This document shows positions 10,006 to 20,204 of a stretch of 22,221 nucleotides of DNA, piece after piece; positions within the stretch are counted from its first letter, which is position 1; each line of letters starts with the position of its first letter. This stretch comes from Lingula anatina. Its lineage: Eukaryota > Brachiopoda > Lingulata > Lingulida > Lingulidae. The notes beneath the pieces are model-generated. The model ran no database searches and was not told the DNA's origin. It saw only the letters and a program-made list of their open reading frames with translations. A program made the position numbers and the translations under genes. Location: the NCBI RefSeq assembly GCF_001039355.2, contig NW_019775835.1:652417-674637 (forward strand), read 5' to 3'.

Positions 10006-13000
10006 ATGCCGGGAAATACTAGTAGTTCAGCACACAAAAAGCGCATTCGGATCCAAGACGTGTCAGATAGTGAGGATAGTGCATGCAGAAACAGCTCCGA
10101 CTCGGATGACGAGGTCGTTCACAGTGCCAAGAAGAAAAGCAGAAGACTGCAGCTATCTGACGACGACGAAGAAGAAAAGGAAAATAGACAGTCTGATGAA
10201 GATGGAGGTAAAAAAGGTGGTAACGCAACATGTCACCTATGCAAATCTAAACCTAACTTTTCACACAAAATACCCATCTGTCCAATTTGCTAACTTGAAC
10301 TTCCTTAAAGATCTTGCATGCTGTGTACTTCTGAATTTTATATTATGACTCCCATAAATAATCTGTAAGTTAAATGGAGCAAAAGTAGTAAACTGACCCA
10401 GTGAGAGAACAGTATAGATTTTTTCTTGTGACTACTGTACATAATATTTTATAAAACCAAAACTACAGTAAACAAGAATTCCAGTCAAGAAAAACGATTT
10501 GTAAAAATAAAATCATGTTCATTAATAAGTTACAAATTAATCACTAGGAGAACCAGAAGAGGATGATTCACACAGAAAAAGCTCTCGGATCAACTTAATG
10601 GAAGGAAGAAAGCGCAGACAATCTTTGGTGTTTGAAAAACTAAAGACACCAAAGCGAGAAAGATTAGAAGCTGTTGGTAAAGATGACAGTGACCATGATG
10701 AACCTGATGAAAGTGACTATAACAGAGTGAGTGTAACATAAGGCTTAAATTTAGTTCATAAAATAAGTAAAATGCTACACATTTTTCAAATTATTATATT
10801 AGTCTTTCTTATTAAATCATAATTAATCATCAAAACCTTAACATCATTATGGATTCTGATGCTTGATGGTTTCATCAGAAAATGTTTTGAAAGTAGGACC
10901 AAATACCACAGAACGGCCCATATAAGAAAACTACTTAAGACATTTTTTAATTAACTTTCCTCAGTAGTAGACAAGATTTACCAGGAAACTAATTATCCTA
11001 CCTGTTCAAAAGAGTACCCAAGTGACTACTGACATTTGTCTAACTTGAATATATTACATGTGTTTAAAGTTCGAAGTTGAGTCAGATGCTGACAGCAACC
11101 TTTGGGTTGTTTTTCATGCAGAGCTTTATTTTCAGTATTTTTGTGATTGAAAAGAAATAAATGTTGCTCTGGCTTCTTTTGACCTTATAGATAAAAACCA
11201 GTGAAGATGACACCGATGAAGACAGTCAGTCAGGTTTTATAGTGTCTGATACAGAAGAAATTGAAATAGAAGAGGAAGGGGAGGAAGAAAAGGAAGAGAT
11301 TTCTCCAACAAAAAAAGTTTCTTTGAAGCACAGCAAAAAGCCAGTGATAGATGATGATGAGGATGAAGAAAAAGATGAGAATGGTGGAGCAGAAGTCAGT
11401 GATTCAGATAGCATAAAGATGCTTTCGTCTAGGTAACAGCTGAAGACTCATTCCTTTTTAGAATGGAATTATTAAAAATTTTCCATTCAATATTAAGAAC
11501 TGCTAATATTGCTTCTAATATGTGGGTACGCCAAGTCTGACAACATCTTTAATGCCCAAGAACCTTCAGATATTTCATTTGATATAGCAGAGTAATGATT
11601 TTTTACATATTTAAGTCAAGTATTTACATTATGGGCTAACAAGTTTTTTAAACTTCCAACAATTTTTGTGCCAATAAGCAATGGATATTTTAACTGACAT
11701 AATAGGGAAATGATAGTTGTTAAGCTATATACTTATTTCATATTTGAAAATTCAAGTCAGATATTTACAATAATTCAAGTAAGAAAGTTACAACCTATTC
11801 AAAGTGTACATATTGTAACACTGTATTTTTCTTCTTTTTTTATATTTTACTTCCAAACTTTTATTTTTTGTCTTTAAATTCTCTTTCATTTATTGTATTC
11901 AAGTTCTGACCCAGAATCTGATGCATCAGATGAAGAAGACAACTTCACAGACATCCACAAGACCGCTGAGGTAGGCAATCACAACACTGATATAACTGGG
12001 GTAGAAATATGGATTACATGACAACTATCTATAAAAGTAATTTTTCTGTAGGTAGACTCAAATATGGAGGATGGAACAACAAAGATTATTTGGAAGACTA
12101 TCAGAAAATATATCTGGTCCGTCCCTATATTTATACATAGTTTTTTAATTTTGCTCTCCAGATGCCTTGGAAGACCACGCTGACCACCTATGAAGCATTC
12201 ATGTTGGTTTTGGAGATGTTACTTAATGCTGTATTCGATCCTGAATTTTTACATCCTTGGAATCTGGAAAATCATAGTGAGTTTTTATCAAGTTTTTTCA
12301 TTATTTCAAATATTTTATATATTTGTATTGCTATTGATGGTGTCTGTGGCATGAAGTTATTTTGAAGTTTTTAAGGTGCATAATCTGTCCCTGGCACAAA
12401 GTCTTACTGTTGTATTTTAGATATTACTAACAGGTCCACATTTGAAAAAGTCACTTACAGTTTAAAATACAACTTGGAGCATTATATGAAATATTCTGCT
12501 TTTACCTTCTATTATATTATTGAACAACACTGGTGACTTTTGAATTTATTTTTTACTTTAACACAAGTGAATTTCTTCATTGAGAGACAAAATCTTATTG
12601 CTCCAAAATGCCCTATTTCGGGTCTTTCTGTTCTGATGTCGTGTTAAAATCATCTTTCAGATTCTGTCATTCGCCCTGCGTTCCAGAAGATTTCTGATGA
12701 AGTTCATGCCAGGAAAGTCATAGTGGACAGCCAGGCCTGGGGCAGGGCATACAGGGTGAATATCAGGGTGTTGTTTTAGACTTTGTTCTCAATGGTTTAA
12801 CCAGCCTACAAACTCCTTGTATTGAGATCACTATTAGGGCTAAAGGACAGGACATTGGCTTCTTAAATTGCTAGTTTATTTATTGTTCAATCATATTTAC
12901 TTCTTTTGCTTTCTTTTTATGTATGTAGGAAGCTCTGGAGAGCCATCCTCGTATGAAAGAAAGCGATTTAAGTTATTCAACAACCGATTGTGAGGTAAGA

Positions 13001-15330
13001 TGGTACTTGAGTTATTTATTATCCTCTGCGTTATCTCTTATATTCTCTTATAATAAAAATAATACTGACTTGCCTGCCCATATAGGTTAGTATCAGAGAA
13101 AGTGTGCTTGGTGAGATTCTTTGGTCAATCCTGAATCTCATCTTGACAAGTTTTCTATTAGCACTGGACCCCCACCACAGCTCCCCCTCCCACCTTACAC
13201 CATACCTCACACAATGGAAATATGTCTTCAGTTTGAAGAAAGGCTAATACTTGCTTACAACAACACTGGAGACACTGTTATCAAACTGTATAAATCTTTT
13301 CACTTTTTCACTGATCAGTTTAAAATTAGACAAATTATCATATGTTCTGATTTTCCTAGAACCAAAATTATAATCTGTTCAGCTAGATAAATTGTCTCAT
13401 TAATCATATGTAATGTGTCATGTGTAAGTATGAGCTTATTCAGCATGTGAAAATTGATATTGTAACACTTTGGCTATAGAGAATGCTGATATCTGGAGAG
13501 ATTTTGATTGAGTAAATTAGTGCATGTTACCATGACCACAAGAAATTATTATGTAAATCCTTATGGTTCACAAAAACTAATATTTCATGTAAAGTTTTTC
13601 AAAGCAAAAATATCAATTTAAAGGTTTACTTTTTTATGAAAAGGCTTGCAACCGTAGAGATCATCCTGCCACAAGGGACATCTTGTTTACAGGGAACATG
13701 TATGACGAGGTCACATTACAACCTTTGGGGGAGGAAGAGGAACAGGAAAGTGACAGCAGTGACAGTGGAGAAGAAAAGTACAGGGTAAATGTCAATTTAT
13801 TTTCTCAGTGGTTGCAGTTTTAAGGTTAAAAAGTCCAAGTGACTTTTTTTAGTTTCCTTAATGAACAGTAATGATCTGAGTTATTTTTCTTCAGTTTTGA
13901 GGTTTAACTGAGTGGTTTAAGTAATTAACTCCTACATATTCAAAATAAGACATCATTGCATGCTGGCTACAGATGTTGAGCAGTCAGTCACAAGGTTTGA
14001 ATGTGATCTCACAAGATTCATTAACATGTGCCATCTAGGCAGTCATTAACTTGCAAGTTGAATACCTGTTAGCTTCCCTAAGATAGAACATTTTAATGGC
14101 ATATAAGCACAGTGAGTTTAATTTTTAGGGGGATAATCCAGCCAATGGGTCCATCTTTGAGGTTGGAAGGCACTGTGCCACAAGGTCGTCTCTGTACCAC
14201 TGTTTATATCACTACAAATATGACTTGATGGTGGCTTGTAGAAAAAAGGTGGGTTCTTTTTATGAAAGCATGTCAGTGTGTGTGTGTGTGTGTGTGCGTG
14301 TGCGTGTGTGTGTGTGTGTGTGTTAGGGAAGAGATATTACATAACATGCCAGGGTTTACTGGTCTGAATCTTGCCACAAATTCCTCTTTGTGTGACTATA
14401 AACGTGACTTGATTTAGGCATGGCAAAAAATGAATGTGTGATTGTTAGGTGTGTTCTTGCCTTTGTGTTGAGACAGAGGTGATCATACCATGCCCGGGTT
14501 TACTGGTCTGAATCTTTAAAACCTCCATGCAGACCCCAGGTTGTCTAGAGTTCTGATTTATGGTGTTTTCACATCGCCCTAACTTCCTAAGTTTCAAAGA
14601 TACTTTGAGCGTAACTTCCAGTTTTAATATGTCAGTGCCCTCTCCAGTTTGAGATAAGTTTTTAGTAATCAAGGAACCTCATGGTGTTTTTACCCATAAT
14701 AGCCAGGTATATTGTTCATATCACAATTTTTCTTTCTAATGGGTTTTATTTAAGGTGAAAAAGATGCAGAAGAGGTTCCCTGATGATGAATCCAGTGACA
14801 TTATTATCAAATGCATGGGTGACAAGTTATGGATAGAAGACGTAAGCTTGTATATGCACAAACTGTAAACACAATTCAAGTATGGAATAAAGACCAAAAA
14901 AAAATTAATAGAAAGTTGCAAATGATATTTTTGACCAAAATGATGAAGGAGGCCAAAGTTGGTACAGAATTTTTGAGTGACTGACCAGGTTTAAGAGAAC
15001 CCTGCCTAAATTTCATATAGTTTTTAAAAGCCATTTTATAACATTTTTATATTTACAACTTGTTACCGCTCTTAAATTTAATTTATTGGCCTGAATATTT
15101 TTTTAAACATTTTTGTCAAATTTTTTAAAATGTTGTCTCAGCCTGTGTGAAAATTTTAGTTAGAGTAGATTCATTTACACCTTTTTTTATTTGTATTTCA
15201 GCAATTTAAATTCCTACAGTCATGTCTAAATGCTGCAGAGCAGTACACTGAAGATGCCAAACCCGATTCAAGTAATTTGGGCAAAAGATGGCGCCCACGT
15301 ACAAGAGTAGGAGGATTAGGGTTCAGATAA
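10006..15330 (+). CDS. CCDC82: CCDC82-family protein with C-terminal DUF4211 domain, complete, 11 coding exons
   Basis: Exons: 10006-10207, 10548-10726, 11191-11432, 11904-11970, 12162-12276, 12661-12755, 12929-12994, 13644-13784, 14129-14248, 14755-14841, 15202-15330. All introns are GT...AG; phases match at every junction and sum to 480 codons plus TAA. Human CCDC82 is somewhat longer, about 540 residues. Residues 1-130 are Ser/Asp/Glu-rich with basic patches (HKKRIRI, KKKSRR, GRKRRQS) that suggest a nuclear protein with casein-kinase-2-like sites. DUF4211 appears to start at GFIVSDTEE (142-150), includes TTYEAFMLVLEMLLNAV, CEACNRRDHPAT (321-332), GRHCATRSSLYH (382-393) and ends near residue 460. 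Cys321, Cys324, His329 and Cys385 could bind metal. The start has A at -3, and the predicted spliced leader has an in-frame TGA (9739-9741) upstream. The molecular role of the family is poorly known. The family call is from recognition of the C-terminal motifs. Confidence 0.85.
12995..13643 (+). other. Intron 7 of CCDC82, with an uncommitted 89-codon ORF
   Basis: This is the largest intron of the gene at 649 bp. It contains a stretch (13121-13390) that is open in one plus-strand frame and has a local C-rich patch (about 13165-13205, Pro codons). There is no acceptor/donor pair that would insert it in phase, and the encoded peptide resembles nothing I know. It is most likely chance or an old insertion. 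Confidence 0.45.
14275..14322. repeat. (TG)n microsatellite in intron 9 of CCDC82
   Basis: About 24 TG dinucleotides with two TGCG interruptions begin 26 nt downstream of the exon 9 donor. This is potential Z-DNA and likely length-polymorphic. Its closeness to the donor could affect splicing. Confidence 0.95.
14345..14372. repeat. 28-nt direct repeat, copy 1 (copy 2 at 14489-14516)
   Basis: The segments start CATGCC and end GAATCTT and differ at one position (A or C at the seventh base). They mark the ends of the two tandem units described for the degenerate exon copy. Confidence 0.9.
14373..14516 (+). pseudogene. Degenerate tandem copy of the 3' part of CCDC82 exon 9
   Basis: Positions 14373-14432 align to the last 72 nt of exon 9 (14177-14248) with one in-frame 12-nt gap. 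I count 43 of 60 aligned bases identical. In the exon frame the copy reads ATNSSLCDYKRDLI-stop-AWQKM against ATRSSL....YHYKYDLMVACRKK in the exon. TAG replaces the codon of Val403, and the GTGGGT donor is lost. Downstream, both copies end with the same 28-nt segment (14345-14372 and 14489-14516, 27/28 identical), as expected if a unit of about 144-196 bp was duplicated in tandem and the first copy later gained its long TG run. The copy cannot encode a functional exon. Confidence 0.7.
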
Positions 15331-15451
15331 AGTTGTGTCAAGAAAGATACACTTACATGACAATTAAAAAAAAAAACAGTGTTTAATACTATTACATCTT
15401 ATAAGCTCTGTAGTATAATCAGACATTCAGTTGATACAACAAATGTTTGCT

Positions 15452-15453
<2 letters not shown>

Positions 15454-15482
<29 letters not shown>
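15454..15482. repeat. Poly-T run of 29
   Basis: Twenty-nine consecutive T residues lie in the presumed 3' UTR of CCDC82. This may be the reversed A-tail of an old retroposed fragment or simple slippage; no body of a retroelement is recognisable to its left. Confidence 0.95.
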
Positions 15483-15487
<5 letters not shown>

Positions 15488-15852
15488 TACAACTAGACCT
15501 ACAAGTAACAGATTTAAAAAGCTGAAAAACTTTTTTTAGATATATTGGTTTTATCTTCATATTTTCTGTATCTGGTTTTTATGTGGTATTCATTACAACT
15601 GTTTTGTACTTTTATAATTTTGTAAGGCAGGTTATTTTCCAGAACCTCTTTCATTTAAAAGACTAAATGTGATAATATATTGTTACTGTCACATCAGAAA
15701 ATCGGGGTGCACAATTTTTCAAACGCCACTCCCAAATATTTCCACACCCCATTCCCATACTTTAGTGCATTTAAGGTTATTTTACAGTGCTTAAAGTGGC
15801 TTTGTTATTTTTGTAACTATTTTCATTCATTTTTCAAAAAGGAGCATAGTCA

Positions 15853-15992
15853 CACATGCATGTGCATGCACTCTCCATCAAGCATGCATGCGCAGTGCAT
15901 ACGGGGTACAGTCATGAGGAAGGGAGGGCAGTTTCTGATGCTACCACGCATGCACACACTAGCACATGCTCAGGCTTGCATCCACACACACC
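15853..15992. repeat. GCATGC/CACA-rich cluster in the 3' UTR
   Basis: TGCATG occurs at 15857-15862, 15863-15868 and 15885-15890, with further GCATG at 15948-15952 and CACACA tracts to about 15992. It is an alternating purine-pyrimidine stretch unlike the AT-rich surroundings. Confidence 0.7.
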
Positions 15993-16260
15993 TATGCTGA
16001 CTGATTTCTCATTAGTAATACCACTTCAGGCACAGTGACAAAACCTGCAGTAAACATGCACTGTATAACTTTCTGCCAGCTGTAGGTGAGAGAAAGAGAT
16101 CAGGCTGATAGATTTCTGTTAGGCACAGATGTGTAATATGATGTATGGCCTTTGTTTAGTTTTCCAATTATCTGCACATTACGTGAAGTGCAGGCTCAGA
16201 TGTTTCTGGATTTTGGATTTTTTTTTCGTGTTTATAGTTCTTGCATTGTTAAAGGTATAT

Positions 16261-16337
16261 TGATTATATAGATTTTGCAAATGGTTTATATATATATATA
16301 TATAAATATAATGATTATTTAGATTTTGCAATTGGTT
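16261..16337. repeat. (TA)n microsatellite between two copies of a 26-nt direct repeat
   Basis: The 26-nt segments at 16261-16286 and 16312-16337 (both start TGATTAT, centre on TAGATTTTGCAA) match at 24 of 26 positions. The TA tract 16287-16304 lies between them. This looks like a small local duplication with the dinucleotide expanding between the copies. Confidence 0.8.
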
Positions 16338-16479
16338 GTTTTTAATTTTTCTTACCAAAGTGACTTTGTGATGTTTAATCTGTTTTTTGTTTGTTATATT
16401 TTAATTGTTATATATTGTTTTGATTTTGATTATCTCATAATTGGGGTGAAATGATTGTATTTTCTGCATTCCTATGTGT

Positions 16480-16485
16480 ATTAAA
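16480..16485 (+). terminator. Candidate polyadenylation signal ATTAAA for CCDC82
   Basis: ATTAAA is the commonest natural variant of AATAAA. It is followed 15-45 nt downstream by T-rich sequence ending in a long T run, which suits cleavage around 16500. Confidence 0.5.
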
Positions 16486-16529
16486 GAAATTTAGGAAAAT
16501 AATCTTTCAGTCAGTCTTAATTTGTTCTG

Positions 16530-16549
16530 TTTTTTTTTTTTTTTTTTTT
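16530..16549. repeat. Poly-T run of 20
   Basis: Twenty T residues are followed by AATTATTTATT. On the minus strand this reads AATAAATAATT followed by A20. It could be the end of an old minus-strand retroposed fragment or of the minus-strand gene at 21376, but no body is recognisable. Confidence 0.9.
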
Positions 16550-17379
16550 AATTATTTATTTTTTTACAAAGTCCATTACCCAACAATTACATAAAACAAT
16601 GACAAATTATATTATACAATACTGAAAATTATAAACATGCTTCAGCATTTCCATTATGAAGTACAATTTATTGTTCTTTACTTTTTGTGTCCTCTTTTAG
16701 TTAATGTAATATTGAAAAAAATGGTATAAACATAGCTGCTTTGCAAAATTTTCTTTGTTTCTTTTTTATTTGCTTATATATATGTTTTAGCATGTTAATT
16801 TGTTATACACCAGCATTCTATTTCCTTTGCTCTTCAATTTGTAAACATTTAAAGGCAGCGTTCTAATTGAAAAAACTGAAAAAAAAAAAAAACAATGAGA
16901 GGATTCGAGTATGTTTAGGTGAAGATCCAAGATGTAAGTTGTACTGGTAATTTGTCCAAGCCATATCCTGTGTCTGCCTGTCACGGAGCTCTAATTTTAG
17001 TTTTTTCTCGGACACAAGATCAAACAAAGATTCATTTTGACCGTTTATCCATAGTGAAAATGCATAGATTTGAATTGACCAACACGCCTTGAATTCCTTT
17101 ATGACTAATATTCCACCGGTGCAAATAAATGCCCGTTGAAGCTATTAATTGCCTACAGAACATTATCTTTTTGCCCAGGGAAGCTTTGACGATTAGTCTT
17201 CTGCATCTGAATTATTAAGGACTATTATGTAAGCGTCGACAAAAAGAGTGAAATATGTTTTCTGCAAACTCTGGTTAGCCAAGTTCCCTTTATTAGCGCA
17301 CCTAGATAGCTAAAATGTATTTATCGATTTTATGCTCTTTTTTACGGCTGTGAAAATATGTTTTTCTCTATTATCTTCT

Positions 17380-17640
17380 GTTTAATGGTACGCTCCACAA
17401 AGGTAATTCTGAAACGCATTCAAATTTCAGGAGAGAAACGGCAACACAGTCTCTCGGGGGGGATTAGATTAATTACATCTGCGACCCGTTTTACAGAGGT
17501 TACGGTTGTGGCGATTATACCTTCCAATAATTACACCAAACAAGTATAAGAACTTCTGGCTCAAAAAGAACATATTGGAAAACAATGGCATCGTCGATCC
17601 ATTCATCTTGATTAGGGCAATATGGATATGCAAATCGAGT
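17380..17640. promoter_or_regulatory. Possible enhancer: homeodomain, OTX-like, SOX and POU-octamer motifs close together
   Basis: Seen directly: GGATTA (17461-17466), TTAATTA (17469-17475), TAATTA (17528-17533), AACAATGG (17581-17588, SOX consensus) and ATGCAAAT (17628-17635, perfect octamer). The block is less AT-rich than its flanks and contains no gene. The combination is typical of developmental enhancers, and this position would be inside intron 1 of the minus-strand gene. Single motifs are common by chance; the call is inference. Confidence 0.3.
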
Positions 17641-18483
17641 TACAACTTGCTGAATTCCCTGAGAGCGTGAGAGTCCAAGACGAGGTGTCTGCGCTCTCTG
17701 AAACCCGCGCTCTTGTTTGTGAATGTATGCGGCAACCAAAAGATAGGAGCATTTTCCCCATACTGAAACTCCCTTCATCTACTCATAAAAAATACAGTCG
17801 CTCCAAATGGAAGATCAATCTGTCACCCGTTGACTGCCAGGGTGTCCCCGCGTCAAAATGAGACTGGCTAATTTAACTGTCATCGTTATCACAGTAACAC
17901 ACGTCAAAAACAGCCTGCGTTTATCTCACACTTAAAACAATCTGGGTCTTTTTAACGTAGTGGCACGCTGCACGAGTTCTCTTTCAGGGCAAATGTAAAC
18001 TGTGGCGATGATTCAACGGTGATTATTACTCGGTATTAGTAACTTCACTTTAGCGTAATGATTACAACATGTAAGGTTAATGTTAGCGCAGAGTTGAATC
18101 ATGACAGCTTTTATGCAGATATATCCGATCTCCAGGGATTTCAGGTATACACATACATAAACATTGTTTAATTTAGTAGATACATGTAACTTTAGATCTG
18201 GCCCCAGAAAACGGTGCTTTTAATTGATTTATAAAATTTTAGTTTTGTTTGTAAATTTTATCTTTGCTCAAAATTATTTTTATCCATCCACTGAAAGGAT
18301 TGAATAAAATCTATCTGGAGATATCTCTATTTAGCTGTGAACGGACTGCAAATTGATTTTTTTCGCAGCAAGGCATCCACAGTGCAATAGAGGTTTCATG
18401 GAAAGAAAACGGAAGTTCGCAGCAACGACTAGTATTCTGATGACTTGGACTACAGCATATGCACTGCAAAGAAGTGTGCACGA

Positions 18484-18518
18484 GCGCGCGCGCGCACACA
18501 CACAGAGAGAGAGAGAGA
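18484..18518. repeat. Compound (GC)n(AC)n(AG)n microsatellite
   Basis: Alternating GC, then AC, then AG dinucleotides follow one another without a break. The GC/AC half is a strong Z-DNA former. Several open frames run through it on both strands, but only because the repeat lacks stop codons. Confidence 0.95.
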
Positions 18519-18903
18519 CAACCTTACAGGAAAACAATGCAAGAGGGCTGCCTTCACGATGCGTTTGATGAATGTTGCATGAACAGAACATAACTCTTTA
18601 TCAATTGATGACATGTCAGACACAAAGGGATTCATTAATTTCATATAACCAATACATAACTCATTCTGCATTCCCGTCAGATGTAGCTGTCGTTCTTGGT
18701 ATTTTATGTCTTTCTGTGTCAGTTTGAACCCTCGCACATCTTAAATGTACGTTTCGTTATTTTACATTGCGGAAACGGCATTTAATTGTTTGATGTTTAC
18801 GATGTTTTGACTGGAAACTGCGCTAGAAGTAACACAAACGTGTCCCCCCATTCAGGATTACTGCTTGTTTCGTCGTTTGTATATATATCCATCTATATAT
18901 CTA

Positions 18904-18920
18904 TTTCTTTCTTTCTTTCT
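18904..18920. repeat. (TTTC)4 tetranucleotide repeat
   Basis: Four TTTC units lie directly after an ATCTATATATCTA tract. Confidence 0.85.
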
Positions 18921-19836
18921 TATTTTTGTTTAAGGAGAAACGCTGTCTCAATGAACATGGTGTCTGTCAGTCGACTTTTTGTTGAAAATGTCAAGCATGA
19001 ATCAGAATTTTTAAAGACCAAAACAGCCTCGACGTTAATATAGTCCATCCACCCATGCACTTGTCAATCAGAACATTACTCAAAAGCCCCTGTTAACCTT
19101 CTTGCTTCACAAACGGCTCTCTGTGATATTTTATTTAAATCAATTCTACCTTTTTTCATTTACCGGGAAATGCGTAGCGTTTCGAGTCTGTGTAACATTG
19201 GCCTTTCACAATTGCTTCAATACCCCGAAACATTCTTCGTAGAAATTAGAATCAGCTACAAAAACAAAAGGCACAAAAACAACAGAGAGGTTGCATCTTT
19301 CTTACAGCGCCCCTCACAATTTGTTTGTATTTTCTCCATTCACTTTCATATTTCTGAGAAACGGTATAGACATGCCATCAACCAACCGTGTTTACTACTA
19401 GCTACTCTTTGCCAAATTGATTAGGTTCATTACACAGAAAAGGAGATACTAGCTTAGACGCTTACCCTGAATTTACGAGACGCTGACATTAAATTGTCCT
19501 CTGTGTTAAGAATAAAATGCCATTTCTTCAGAGGCACGTTATTGTAAAACAACAAGAACAAGCGAAAAAATGTCCGTGTAGAAATATTGGGTTTATCAAT
19601 ATTCTCAGCATAATATCAATAATCAGCTGTTTAGAATGTTATTGATTGTGGAATAGTGGTAATTTTGAGAAGAAAATTTGTGAAATGTGCAGAAACGGAT
19701 AGAACTGATTATCCTAATAATTGTTCAAGCTAATTGGTATCACGTTATCTCAGTCTTAAACCAATTATTTCTTAATTATTTAGTCACATTCACAGATTGA
19801 CATCAATGGATCCTCTATAGCATTGATCATGGGTTC

Positions 19837-19877
19837 TGTGTGTGTGTGTGTGTGTGTGGGAGTGTGTGGGAGTGTGT
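19837..19877. repeat. (TG)n with GGGAGTGTGT units
   Basis: A TG run (19837-19858) passes into two copies of a GGGAGTGTGT decamer. Confidence 0.9.
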
Positions 19878-20204
19878 TTCGAAACTGTCCATGCAGGAAA
19901 AAGCCATAGACCAACTACAGACGCCATCATTTCACTAAGATTACAAAATAAACAACGGACGTAACCTTAGAACCATCTAATAGCTGACTGATGTACTAAC
20001 CCCCATATATTGTTGTCTTAATAGGGTCTCAAATATCACTTTACCATGCTTGGTCCAATAAAGCACGTCAATCTTACTTTCATTCTTTTGCCCTTTACTG
20101 AAGAAAAGATACACAGTTAAGCGTGAATATATTCCATACGGGCTTAAATGACAACAATACTGCACTGGCTGATGCTATTGACTTGCTTCCTAACATAATA
20201 CACT

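Larger units (their letters stand above)
15331..16505 (+). other. Probable 3' UTR of CCDC82
   Basis: The sequence after the TAA at 15328-15330 has no ORF of interest and ends with an ATTAAA hexamer (16480-16485) followed by T-rich and TG-containing sequence. A nearer ATTAAA at 15363-15368, 32 nt after the stop, could give a very short alternative 3' end. The UTR carries a 29-T run, a TGCATG-rich cluster, and a TA repeat between duplicated flanks, listed separately. The 3' end is inferred from signals only. Confidence 0.5.

Noticed and set aside
12052-12114. Possible extra CCDC82 exon after an acceptor-like TTTTTCTGTAG
   Set aside because: It is open in phase 0, but it ends at a poor donor, the peptide does not resemble the domain, and exons 4 and 5 already join in phase without it.
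15680-16000. Plus-strand 106-codon ORF downstream of CCDC82
   Set aside because: Its second half is the GCATGC/CACA-rich cluster, which simply lacks stops, and it lies in the presumed 3' UTR.
17515-17861. Overlapping ORFs on opposite strands (17515-17778 minus, 17622-17861 plus)
   Set aside because: Both are open because the block is richer in GC; neither peptide is recognisable, and joining an acceptor on the minus strand to the phase-1 exon at 21094 runs into stops.
18311-18737. Several ORFs on both strands around the GC/AC/AG repeat
   Set aside because: They translate the dinucleotide repeat into Arg-Ala, Cys-Val or Ser-Leu runs, an artefact of a stop-free repeat.
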